Notes under the pieces: generated by a model
Databases searched by the model: none
Told to the model about the DNA's origin: nothing
Seen by the model: the letters and a program-made list of their open reading frames with translations, nothing else
In this document: one piece after another, positions 1-15,000 of the stretch
Numbering within the stretch: position 1 is the stretch's first letter
Layout: the number at the start of each line of letters is the position of its first letter
Position numbers and translations under genes: made by a program
Assembly: GCA_038501785.1 (NCBI GenBank)
Contig: JBAMJR010000484.1
Location: forward strand, 43,501-107,500
Reading direction: 5' to 3'
Origin: Myoxocephalus aenaeus
Lineage: Eukaryota; Chordata; Actinopteri; Perciformes; Cottidae
DNA: 64,000 nucleotides

Positions 1-3000
1 ATGTCTCCTCATATAACGTCATGTCTCCTTCTCATATAACTTCATGTCTCCTCATATAACTTCATGTCTCCTCATATAACGTCATGTCTCCTCATATAAC
101 GTCATGTCTCCTCATATAACTTCATGTCTCCTCATATAACGTCATGTCTCCTCATATAACGTCATGTCTCCTCATATAACTTCATGTCTCCTCATATAAC
201 TACATGTCTCCTCATATAACTTCATGTCTCCTCCTCATATAAATTCATGTCTCCTCATTTAACTTCATGTCTCCTCATATAACTTCATGTCTCCTCATAT
301 AACGTCATGTCTCCTCATATAACTTCATGTCTCCTCATATAACTTCATGTCTCCTCATATAACTCCATGTCTCCTCATATAACTTCATGTCTCCTCCTCA
401 TATAACTTCATGTCTCCTCATATAACTTCATGTCTCCTCATATAACTTCATGTCTCCTCATATAACGTCATGTCTCCTCATATAACGTCATGTCTCCTCA
501 TATAACTTCATGTCTCCTCATATAACGTCATGTCTCCTCATATAACGTCATGTCTCCTCATATAACTTCATGTCTCCTCATATAACTACATGTCTCCTCA
601 TATAACTTCATGTCTCCTCCTCATATAACTTCATGTCTCCTCATATAACTCCATGTCTCCTCATATAACTTCATGTCTCCTCCTCATATAAATTCATGTC
701 TCCTCATATAACTTCATGTCTCCTCATATAACTTCATGTCTCCTCATATAACTTCATGTCTCCTCATATAACGTCATGTCTCCTTCTCATATAACTTCAT
801 GTCTCCTCATATAACTTCATGTCTCCTCATATAACGTCATGTCTCCTCATATAACGTCATGTCTCCTCATATAACTTCATGTCTCCTCATATAACGTCAT
901 GTCTCCTCATATAACGTCATGTCTCCTCATATAACTTCATGTCTCCTCATATAACTACATGTCTCCTCATATAACTTCATGTCTCCTCCTCATATAAATT
1001 CATGTCTCCTCATTTAACTTCATGTCTCCTCATATAACTTCATGTCTCCTCATATAACGTCATGTCTCCTTCTCATATAACTTCATGTCTCCTCATATAA
1101 CTTCATGTCTCCTCATATAACTCCATGTCTCCTCATATAACTTCATGTCTCCTCCTCATATAAATTCATGTCTCCTCATATAACTTCATGTCTCCTCATA
1201 TAACTTCATGTCTCCTCATATAACTTCATGTCTCCTCATATAACGTCATGTCTCCTCATATAACTTCATGTCTCCTCATATAACGTCATGTCTCCTCATA
1301 TAACGTCATGTCTCCTCATATAACTTCATGTCTCCTCATATAACTCCATGTCTCCTCATATAACTTCATGTCTCCTCCTCATATAAATTCATGTCTCCTC
1401 CTCATATAACTTCATGTCTCCTCATATAACTTCATGTCTCCTCATATAACGTCATGTCTCCTCATATAACTTCATGTCTCCTCATATAACGTCATGTCTC
1501 CTCATATAACTTCATGTCTCCTCATATAACGTCATGTCTCCTTCTCATATAACTTCATGTCTCCTCATATAACTTCATGTCTCCTCATATAACGTCATGT
1601 CTCCTCATATAACTTCATGTCTCCTCATATAACGTCATGTCTCCTCATATAACTTCATGTCTCCTCATATAACATCATGTCTCCTCATATAACTTCATGT
1701 CTCCTCATATAACTTCATGTCTCCTCATATAACGTCATGTCTCCTCCTCATATAACTTCATGTCTCCTCATATAACTTCATGTCTCCTCATATAACTTCA
1801 TGTCTCCTCCTCATATAAATTCATGTCTCCTCATATAACTTCATGTCTCCTCCTCATATAACTTCATGTCTCCTGCTCATATAAATTCATGTCTCCTCAT
1901 ATAACTTCATGTCTCCTCCTCATATAACTTCATGTCTCCTGCTCATATAAATTCATGTCTCCTCATATAACTTCATGTCTCCTCCTCATATAACTTCATG
2001 TCTCCTCCTATAACGTCATGTCTCCTCATATAACGTCATGTCTCCTCATATAACTTCATGTCTCCTCATATAACGTCATGTCTCCTCATATAACTCCATG
2101 TCTCCTCATATAACTTCATGTCTCCTCCTCATATAACTTCATGTCTCCTCATATAACTTCATGTCTCCTCATATAACTTCATGTCTCCTCATATAACGTC
2201 ATGTCTCCTCATATAACGTCATGTCTCCTCATATAACTTCATGTCTCCTCATATAACGTCATGTCTCCTCATATAACTTCATGTCTCCTCATATAACTTC
2301 ATGTCTCCTCATATAACTTCATGTCTCCTCATATAACGTCATGTCTCCTCATATAACGTCATGTCTCCTCATATAACTTCATGTCTCCTCATATAACGTC
2401 ATGTCTCCTCATATAACTTCATGTCTCCTCACATAACTCCATGTCTCCTCATATAACTTCATGTCTCCTCCTCATATAAATTTATGTCTCCTCATATAAC
2501 TTCATGTCTCCTCATATAACGTCATGTCTCCTCATATAACGTCATGTCTCCTCATATAACTTCATGTCTCCTCATATAACTCCATGTCTCCTCATATAAC
2601 TTCATGTCTCCTCCTCATATAAAGTCATGTCTCCTCCTCATATAACTTCATGTCTCCTCATATAACTTCATGTCTCCTCATATAACGTCATGTCTCCTCA
2701 TATAACTTCATGTCTCCTCATATAACGTCATGTCTCCTTCTCATATAACTTCATGTCTCCTCATATAACTTCATGTCTCCTCATATAACGTCATGTCTCC
2801 TCATATAACTTCATGTCTCCTCATATAACGTCATGTCTCCTCATATAACTTCATGTCTCCTCATATAACATCATGTCTCCTCATTTAACTTCATGTCTCC
2901 TCATATAACGTCATGTCTCCTCATATAACTTCATGTCTCCTCATATAACGTCATGTCTCCTCATATAACTTCATGTCTCCTCATATAACGTCATGTCTCC

Positions 3001-6000
3001 TCCTCATATAACTTCATGTCTCCTCCTCATATAACTTCATGTCTCCTCCTCATATAAATTCATGTCTCTTCATATAACTTCATGTCTCCTCCTCATATAA
3101 CTTCATGTCTCCTGCTCATATAAATTCATGTCTCCTCATATAACTTCATGTCTCCTCCTCATATAACTTCATGTCTCCTGCTCATATAAATTCATGTCTC
3201 CTCATATAACTTCATGTCTCCTCCTCATATAACTTCATGTCTCCTCCTATAACGTCATGTCTCCTCATATAACGTCATGTCTCCTCATATAACTTCATGT
3301 CTCCTCATATAACTCCATGTCTCCTCATATAACTTCATGTCTCCTCCTCATATAAATTCATGTCTCCTCATTTAACTTCATGTCTCCTCATATAACTTCA
3401 TGTCTCCTCATATAACGTCATGTCTCCTTCTCATATAACTTCATGTCTCCTCATATAACTTCATGTCTCCTCATATAACTTCATGTCTCCTCATATAACG
3501 TCATGTCTCCTCATATAACGTCATGTCTCCTCATATAACTTCATGTCTCCTCATATAACGTCATGTCTCCTCATATAACGTCATGTCTCCTCATATAACT
3601 TCATGTCTCCTCATATAACTACATGTCTCCTCATATAACTTCATGTCTCCTCCTCATATAAATTCATGTCTCCTCATTTAACTTCATGTCTCCTCATATA
3701 ACTTCATGTCTCCTCATATAACTTCATGTCTCCTCATATAACTTCATGTCTCCTCATATAACTCCATGTCTCCTCATATAACTTCATGTCTCCTCCTCAT
3801 ATAACTTCATGTCTCCTCATATAACTTCATGTCTCCTCATATAACTTCATGTCTCCTCATATAACGTCATGTCTCCTCATATAACGTCATGTCTCCTCAT
3901 ATAACTTCATGTCTCCTCATATAACGTCATGTCTCCTCATATAACTTCATGTCTCCTCATATAACTTCATGTCTCCTCATATAACTTCATGTCTCCTCAT
4001 ATAACGTCATGTCTCCTCATATAACGTCATGTCTCCTCATATAACTTCATGTCTCCTCATATAACGTCATGTCTCCTCATATAACTTCATGTCTCCTCAC
4101 ATAACTCCATGTCTCCTCATATAACTTCATGTCTCCTCCTCATATAAATTTATGTCTCCTCATATAACTTCATGTCTCCTCATATAACGTCATGTCTCCT
4201 CATATAACGTCATGTCTCCTCATATAACTTCATGTCTCCTCATATAACTCCATGTCTCCTCATATAACTTCATGTCTCCTCCTCATATAAAGTCATGTCT
4301 CCTCCTCATATAACTTCATGTCTCCTCATATAACTTCATGTCTCCTCATATAACGTCATGTCTCCTCATATAACTTCATGTCTCCTCATATAACGTCATG
4401 TCTCCTTCTCATATAACTTCATGTCTCCTCATATAACTTCATGTCTCCTCATATAACGTCATGTCTCCTCATATAACTTCATGTCTCCTCATATAACGTC
4501 ATGTCTCCTCATATAACTTCATGTCTCCTCATATAACATCATGTCTCCTCATTTAACTTCATGTCTCCTCATATAACGTCATGTCTCCTCATATAACTTC
4601 ATGTCTCCTCATATAACGTCATGTCTCCTCATATAACTTCATGTCTCCTCATATAACTTCATGTCTCCTCATATAACGTCATGTCTCCTCCTCATATAAC
4701 TTCATGTCTCCTCCTCATATAACTTCATGTCTCCTCATATAACTTCATGTCTCCTCATATAACGTCATGTCTCCTCCTCATATAACTTCATGTCTCCTCC
4801 TCATATAACTTCATGTCTCCTCCTCATATAAATTCATGTCTCCTCATATAACTTCATGTCTCCTCCTCATATAACTTCATGTCTCCTGCTCATATAAATT
4901 CATGTCTCCTCATATAACTTCATGTCTCCTCCTCATATAACTTCATGTCTCCTCCTCATATAAATTCATGTCTCCTCATATAACTTCATGTCTCCTCCTC
5001 ATATAACTTCATGTCTCCTCCTATAACGTCATGTCTCCTCATATAACGTCATGTCTCCTCATATAACTTCATGTCTCCTCATATAACTCCATGTCTCCTC
5101 ATATAACTTCATGTCTCCTCCTCATATAAATTCATGTCTCCTCATTTAACTTCATGTCTCCTCATATAACTTCATGTCTCCTCATATAACGTCATGTCTC
5201 CTTCTCATATAACTTCATGTCTCCTCATATAACTTCATGTCTCCTCATATAACGTCATGTCTCCTCATATAACGTCATGTCTCCTCATATAACTTCATGT
5301 CTCCTCATATAACGTCATGTCTCCTCATATAACGTCATGTCTCCTCATATAACTTCATGTCTCCTCATATAACTACATGTCTCCTCATATAACTTCATGT
5401 CTCCTCCTCATATAAATTCATGTCTCCTCATTTAACTTCATGTCTCCTCATATAACTTCATGTCTCCTCATATAACGTCATGTCTCCTCATATAACTTCA
5501 TGTCTCCTCATATAACTTCATGTCTCCTCATATAACTCCATGTCTCCTCATATAACTTCATGTCTCCTCCTCATATAACTTCATGTCTCCTCATATAACT
5601 TCATGTCTCCTCATATAACTTCATGTCTCCTCATATAACGTCATGTCTCCTCATATAACGTCATGTCTCCTCATATAACTTCATGTCTCCTCATATAACG
5701 TCATGTCTCCTCATATAACGTCATGTCTCCTCATATAACTTCATGTCTCCTCATATAACTACATGTCTCCTCATATAACTTCATGTCTCCTCCTCATATA
5801 ACTTCATGTCTCCTCATATAACTCCATGTCTCCTCATATAACTTCATGTCTCCTCCTCATATAAATTCATGTCTCCTCATATAACTTCATGTCTCCTCAT
5901 ATAACTTCATGTCTCCTCATATAACTTCATGTCTCCTCATATAACGTCATGTCTCCTTCTCATATAACTTCATGTCTCCTCATATAACTTCATGTCTCCT

Positions 6001-9000
6001 CATATAACGTCATGTCTCCTCATATAACGTCATGTCTCCTCATATAACTTCATGTCTCCTCATATAACGTCATGTCTCCTCATATAACGTCATGTCTCCT
6101 CATATAACTTCATGTCTCCTCATATAACTACATGTCTCCTCATATAACTTCATGTCTCCTCCTCATATAAATTCATGTCTCCTCATTTAACTTCATGTCT
6201 CCTCATATAACTTCATGTCTCCTCATATAACGTCATGTCTCCTCATTTAACTTCATGTCTCCTCATATAACTTCATGTCTCCTCATATAACTCCATGTCT
6301 CCTCATATAACTTCATGTCTCCTCCTCATATAAATTCATGTCTCCTCATATAACTTCATGTCTCCTCATATAACTTCATGTCTCCTCATATAACTTCATG
6401 TCTCCTCATATAACGTCATGTCTCCTCATATAACTTCATGTCTCCTCATATAACGTCATGTCTCCTCATATAACGTCATGTCTCCTTCTCATATAACTTC
6501 ATGTCTCCTCATATAACTTCATGTCTCCTCATATAACGTCATGTCTCCTCATATAACGTCATGTCTCCTCATATAACTTCATGTCTCCTCATATAACGTC
6601 ATGTCTCCTCATATAACTTCATGTCTCCTCATATAACTTCATGTCTCCTCATATAACTTCATGTCTCCTCATATAACGTCATGTCTCCTCATATAACGTC
6701 ATGTCTCCTCATATAACTTCATGTCTCCTCATATAACGTCATGTCTCCTCATATAACTTCATGTCTCCTCACATAACTCCATGTCTCCTCATATAACTTC
6801 ATGTCTCCTCCTCATATAAATTTATGTCTCCTCATATAACTTCATGTCTCCTCATATAACGTCATGTCTCCTCATATAACGTCATGTCTCCTCATATAAC
6901 TTCATGTCTCCTCATATAACTCCATGTCTCCTCATATAACTTCATGTCTCCTCCTCATATAAAGTCATGTCTCCTCCTCATATAACTTCATGTCTCCTCA
7001 TATAACTTCATGTCTCCTCATATAACGTCATGTCTCCTCATATAACTTCATGTCTCCTCATATAACGTCATGTCTCCTTCTCATATAACTTCATGTCTCC
7101 TCATATAACTTCATGTCTCCTCATATAACGTCATGTCTCCTCATATAACTTCATGTCTCCTCATATAACGTCATGTCTCCTCATATAACTTCATGTCTCC
7201 TCATATAACATCATGTCTCCTCATTTAACTTCATGTCTCCTCATATAACGTCATGTCTCCTCATATAACTTCATGTCTCCTCATATAACGTCATGTCTCC
7301 TCATATAACTTCATGTCTCCTCATATAACGTCATGTCTCCTCCTCATATAACTTCATGTCTCCTCCTCATATAACTTCATGTCTCCTCCTCATATAAATT
7401 CATGTCTCTTCATATAACTTCATGTCTCCTCCTCATATAACTTCATGTCTCCTCATATAACTTCATGTCTCCTCCTCATATAACTTCATGTCTCCTGCTC
7501 ATATAAATTCATGTCTCCTCATATAACTTCATGTCTCCTCCTCATATAACTTCATGTCTCCTCCTATAACGTCATGTCTCCTCATATAACGTCATGTCTC
7601 CTCATATAACTTCATGTCTCCTCATATAACTCCATGTCTCCTCATATAACTTCATGTCTCCTCCTCATATAAATTCATGTCTCCTCATTTAACTTCATGT
7701 CTCCTCATATAACTTCATGTCTCCTCATATAACGTCATGTCTCCTTCTCATATAACTTCATGTCTCCTCATATAACTTCATGTCTCCTCATATAACTTCA
7801 TGTCTCCTCATATAACGTCATGTCTCCTCATATAACGTCATGTCTCCTCATATAACTTCATGTCTCCTCATATAACGTCATGTCTCCTCATATAACGTCA
7901 TGTCTCCTCATATAACTTCATGTCTCCTCATATAACTACATGTCTCCTCATATAACTTCATGTCTCCTCCTCATATAAATTCATGTCTCCTCATTTAACT
8001 TCATGTCTCCTCATATAACTTCATGTCTCCTCATATAACTTCATGTCTCCTCATATAACTTCATGTCTCCTCATATAACTCCATGTCTCCTCATATAACT
8101 TCATGTCTCCTCCTCATATAACTTCATGTCTCCTCATATAACTTCATGTCTCCTCATATAACTTCATGTCTCCTCATATAACGTCATGTCTCCTCATATA
8201 ACGTCATGTCTCCTCATATAACTTCATGTCTCCTCATATAACGTCATGTCTCCTCATATAACTTCATGTCTCCTCATATAACTTCATGTCTCCTCATATA
8301 ACTTCATGTCTCCTCATATAACGTCATGTCTCCTCATATAACGTCATGTCTCCTCATATAACTTCATGTCTCCTCATATAACGTCATGTCTCCTCATATA
8401 ACTTCATGTCTCCTCACATAACTCCATGTCTCCTCATATAACTTCATGTCTCCTCCTCATATAAATTTATGTCTCCTCATATAACTTCATGTCTCCTCAT
8501 ATAACGTCATGTCTCCTCATATAACGTCATGTCTCCTCATATAACTTCATGTCTCCTCATATAACTCCATGTCTCCTCATATAACTTCATGTCTCCTCCT
8601 CATATAAAGTCATGTCTCCTCCTCATATAACTTCATGTCTCCTCATATAACTTCATGTCTCCTCATATAACGTCATGTCTCCTCATATAACTTCATGTCT
8701 CCTCATATAACGTCATGTCTCCTTCTCATATAACTTCATGTCTCCTCATATAACTTCATGTCTCCTCATATAACGTCATGTCTCCTCATATAACTTCATG
8801 TCTCCTCATATAACGTCATGTCTCCTCATATAACTTCATGTCTCCTCATATAACATCATGTCTCCTCATTTAACTTCATGTCTCCTCATATAACGTCATG
8901 TCTCCTCATATAACTTCATGTCTCCTCATATAACGTCATGTCTCCTCATATAACTTCATGTCTCCTCATATAACTTCATGTCTCCTCATATAACGTCATG

Positions 9001-12000
9001 TCTCCTCCTCATATAACTTCATGTCTCCTCCTCATATAACTTCATGTCTCCTCATATAACTTCATGTCTCCTCATATAACGTCATGTCTCCTCCTCATAT
9101 AACTTCATGTCTCCTCCTCATATAACTTCATGTCTCCTCCTCATATAAATTCATGTCTCCTCATATAACTTCATGTCTCCTCCTCATATAACTTCATGTC
9201 TCCTGCTCATATAAATTCATGTCTCCTCATATAACTTCATGTCTCCTCCTCATATAACTTCATGTCTCCTCCTCATATAAATTCATGTCTCCTCATATAA
9301 CTTCATGTCTCCTCATATAACTTCATGTCTCCTCATATAACTTCATGTCTCCTCATATAACGTCATGTCTCCTCATATAACTTCATGTCTCCTCATATAA
9401 CGTCATGTCTCCTCATATAACGTCATGTCTCCTTCTCATATAACTTCATGTCTCCTCATATAACGTCATGTCTCCTCATATAACGTCATGTCTCCTCATA
9501 TAACTTCATGTCTCCTCATATAACGTCATGTCTCCTCATATAACGTCATGTCTCCTCATATAACTTCATGTCTCCTCATATAACTACATGTCTCCTCATA
9601 TAACTTCATGTCTCCTCCTCATATAAATTCATGTCTCCTCATTTAACTTCATGTCTCCTCATATAACTTCATGTCTCCTCATATAACGTCATGTCTCCTC
9701 ATTTAACTTCATGTCTCCTCATATAACTTCATGTCTCCTCATATAACTCCATGTCTCCTCATATAACTTCATGTCTCCTCCTCATATAAATTCATGTCTC
9801 CTCATATAACTTCATGTCTCCTCATATAACTTCATGTCTCCTCATATAACTTCATGTCTCCTCATATAACGTCATGTCTCCTCATATAACTTCATGTCTC
9901 CTCATATAACGTCATGTCTCCTCATATAACGTCATGTCTCCTCATATAACTTCATGTCTCCTCATATAACTCCATGTCTCCTCATATAACTTCATGTCTC
10001 CTCCTCATATAAATTCATGTCTCCTCCTCATATAACTTCATGTCTCCTCATATAACTTCATGTCTCCTCATATAACGTCATGTCTCCTCATATAACTTCA
10101 TGTCTCCTCATATAACGTCATGTCTCCTCATATAACTTCATGTCTCCTCATATAACGTCATGTCTCCTTCTCATATAACTTCATGTCTCCTCATATAACT
10201 TCATGTCTCCTCATATAACGTCATGTCTCCTCATATAACTTCATGTCTCCTCATATAACGTCATGTCTCCTCATATAACTTCATGTCTCCTCATATAACA
10301 TCATGTCTCCTCATATAACTTCATGTCTCCTCATATAACTTCATGTCTCCTCATATAACGTCATGTCTCCTCCTCATATAACTTCATGTCTCCTCATATA
10401 ACTTCATGTCTCCTCATATAACTTCATGTCTCCTCCTCATATAAATTCATGTCTCCTCATATAACTTCATGTCTCCTCCTCATATAACTTCATGTCTCCT
10501 GCTCATATAAATTCATGTCTCCTCATATAACTTCATGTCTCCTCCTCATATAACTTCATGTCTCCTGCTCATATAAATTCATGTCTCCTCATATAACTTC
10601 ATGTCTCCTCCTCATATAACTTCATGTCTCCTCCTATAACGTCATGTCTCCTCATATAACGTCATGTCTCCTCATATAACTTCATGTCTCCTCATATAAC
10701 GTCATGTCTCCTCATATAACTCCATGTCTCCTCATATAACTTCATGTCTCCTCCTCATATAACTTCATGTCTCCTCATATAACTTCATGTCTCCTCATAT
10801 AACTTCATGTCTCCTCATATAACGTCATGTCTCCTCATATAACGTCATGTCTCCTCATATAACTTCATGTCTCCTCATATAACGTCATGTCTCCTCATAT
10901 AACTTCATGTCTCCTCATATAACTTCATGTCTCCTCATATAACTTCATGTCTCCTCATATAACGTCATGTCTCCTCATATAACGTCATGTCTCCTCATAT
11001 AACTTCATGTCTCCTCATATAACGTCATGTCTCCTCATATAACTTCATGTCTCCTCACATAACTCCATGTCTCCTCATATAACTTCATGTCTCCTCCTCA
11101 TATAAATTTATGTCTCCTCATATAACTTCATGTCTCCTCATATAACGTCATGTCTCCTCATATAACGTCATGTCTCCTCATATAACTTCATGTCTCCTCA
11201 TATAACTCCATGTCTCCTCATATAACTTCATGTCTCCTCCTCATATAAAGTCATGTCTCCTCCTCATATAACTTCATGTCTCCTCATATAACTTCATGTC
11301 TCCTCATATAACGTCATGTCTCCTCATATAACTTCATGTCTCCTCATATAACGTCATGTCTCCTTCTCATATAACTTCATGTCTCCTCATATAACTTCAT
11401 GTCTCCTCATATAACGTCATGTCTCCTCATATAACTTCATGTCTCCTCATATAACGTCATGTCTCCTCATATAACTTCATGTCTCCTCATATAACATCAT
11501 GTCTCCTCATTTAACTTCATGTCTCCTCATATAACGTCATGTCTCCTCATATAACTTCATGTCTCCTCATATAACGTCATGTCTCCTCATATAACTTCAT
11601 GTCTCCTCATATAACGTCATGTCTCCTCCTCATATAACTTCATGTCTCCTCCTCATATAACTTCATGTCTCCTCATATAACTTCATGTCTCCTCATATAA
11701 CGTCATGTCTCCTCCTCATATAACTTCATGTCTCCTCCTCATATAACTTCATGTCTCCTCCTCATATAAATTCATGTCTCCTCATATAACTTCATGTCTC
11801 CTCCTCATATAACTTCATGTCTCCTGCTCATATAAATTCATGTCTCCTCATATAACTTCATGTCTCCTCCTCATATAACTTCATGTCTCCTCCTCATATA
11901 AATTCATGTCTCCTCATATAACTTCATGTCTCCTCCTCATATAACTTCATGTCTCCTCCTATAACGTCATGTCTCCTCATATAACGTCATGTCTCCTCAT

Positions 12001-15000
12001 ATAACTTCATGTCTCCTCATATAACTCCATGTCTCCTCATATAACTTCATGTCTCCTCCTCATATAAATTCATGTCTCCTCATTTAACTTCATGTCTCCT
12101 CATATAACTTCATGTCTCCTCATATAACGTCATGTCTCCTTCTCATATAACTTCATGTCTCCTCATATAACTTCATGTCTCCTCATATAACTTCATGTCT
12201 CCTCATATAACGTCATGTCTCCTCATATAACGTCATGTCTCCTCATATAACTTCATGTCTCCTCATATAACGTCATGTCTCCTCATATAACTTCATGTCT
12301 CCTCACATAACTCCATGTCTCCTCATATAACTTCATGTCTCCTCATATAACGTCATGTCTCCTCATATAACTTCATGTCTCCTCACATAACTCCATGTCT
12401 CCTCATATAACTTCATGTCTCCTCCTCATATAAATTTATGTCTCCTCATATAACTTCATGTCTCCTCATATAACGTCATGTCTCCTCATATAACGTCATG
12501 TCTCCTCATATAACTTCATGTCTCCTCATATAACTCCATGTCTCCTCATATAACTTCATGTCTCCTCCTCATATAAAGTCATGTCTCCTCCTCATATAAC
12601 TTCATGTCTCCTCATATAACTTCATGTCTCCTCATATAACGTCATGTCTCCTCATATAACTTCATGTCTCCTCATATAACGTCATGTCTCCTTCTCATAT
12701 AACTTCATGTCTCCTCATATAACTTCATGTCTCCTCATATAACGTCATGTCTCCTCATATAACTTCATGTCTCCTCATATAACGTCATGTCTCCTCATAT
12801 AACTTCATGTCTCCTCATATAACATCATGTCTCCTCATTTAACTTCATGTCTCCTCATATAACGTCATGTCTCCTCATATAACTTCATGTCTCCTCATAT
12901 AACGTCATGTCTCCTCATATAACTTCATGTCTCCTCATATAACGTCATGTCTCCTCCTCATATAACTTCATGTCTCCTCCTCATATAACTTCATGTCTCC
13001 TCATATAACTTCATGTCTCCTCATATAACGTCATGTCTCCTCCTCATATAACTTCATGTCTCCTCCTCATATAACTTCATGTCTCCTCCTCATATAAATT
13101 CATGTCTCCTCATATAACTTCATGTCTCCTCCTCATATAACTTCATGTCTCCTGCTCATATAAATTCATGTCTCCTCATATAACTTCATGTCTCCTCCTC
13201 ATATAACTTCATGTCTCCTCCTCATATAAATTCATGTCTCCTCATATAACTTCATGTCTCCTCCTCATATAACTTCATGTCTCCTCCTATAACGTCATGT
13301 CTCCTCATATAACGTCATGTCTCCTCATATAACTTCATGTCTCCTCATATAACTCCATGTCTCCTCATATAACTTCATGTCTCCTCCTCATATAAATTCA
13401 TGTCTCCTCATTTAACTTCATGTCTCCTCATATAACTTCATGTCTCCTCATATAACGTCATGTCTCCTTCTCATATAACTTCATGTCTCCTCATATAACT
13501 TCATGTCTCCTCATATAACTTCATGTCTCCTCATATAACGTCATGTCTCCTCATATAACGTCATGTCTCCTCATATAACTTCATGTCTCCTCATATAACG
13601 TCATGTCTCCTCATATAACTTCATGTCTCCTCACATAACTCCATGTCTCCTCATATAACTTCATGTCTCCTCCTCATATAAATTTATGTCTCCTCATATA
13701 ACTTCATGTCTCCTCATATAACGTCATGTCTCCTCATATAACGTCATGTCTCCTCATATAACTTCATGTCTCCTCATATAACTCCATGTCTCCTCATATA
13801 ACTTCATGTCTCCTCCTCATATAAAGTCATGTCTCCTCCTCATATAACTTCATGTCTCCTCATATAACTTCATGTCTCCTCATATAACGTCATGTCTCCT
13901 CATATAACTTCATGTCTCCTCATATAACGTCATGTCTCCTTCTCATATAACTTCATGTCTCCTCATATAACTTCATGTCTCCTCATATAACGTCATGTCT
14001 CCTCATATAACTTCATGTCTCCTCATATAACGTCATGTCTCCTCATATAACTTCATGTCTCCTCATATAACATCATGTCTCCTCATTTAACTTCATGTCT
14101 CCTCATATAACGTCATGTCTCCTCATATAACTTCATGTCTCCTCATATAACGTCATGTCTCCTCATATAACTTCATGTCTCCTCATATAACTTCATGTCT
14201 CCTCATATAACGTCATGTCTCCTCCTCATATAACTTCATGTCTCCTCCTCATATAACTTCATGTCTCCTCATATAACTTCATGTCTCCTCATATAACGTC
14301 ATGTCTCCTCCTCATATAAATTCATGTCTCCTCATATAACTTCATGTCTCCTCCTCATATAACTTCATGTCTCCTGCTCATATAAATTCATGTCTCCTCA
14401 TATAACTTCATGTCTCCTCCTCATATAACTTCATGTCTCCTGCTCATATAAATTCATGTCTCCTCATATAACTTCATGTCTCCTCCTCATATAACTTCAT
14501 GTCTCCTCCTCATATAACTTCATGTCTCCTCATATAACTTCATGTCTCCTCATATAACGTCATGTCTCCTCATATAACGTCATGTCTCCTCATATAACGT
14601 CATGTCTCCTCATATAACTTCATGTCTCCTCATATAACTACATGTCTCCTCATATAACTTCATGTCTCCTCCTCATATAAATTCATGTCTCCTCATTTAA
14701 CTTCATGTCTCCTCATATAACTTCATGTCTCCTCATATAACGTCATGTCTCCTCATATAACTTCATGTCTCCTCATATAACTTCATGTCTCCTCATATAA
14801 CTCCATGTCTCCTCATATAACTTCATGTCTCCTCCTCATATAACTTCATGTCTCCTCATATAACTTCATGTCTCCTCATATAACGTCATGTCTCCTCATA
14901 TAACGTCATGTCTCCTCATATAACTTCATGTCTCCTCATATAACGTCATGTCTCCTCATATAACTTCATGTCTCCTCATATAACTTCATGTCTCCTCATA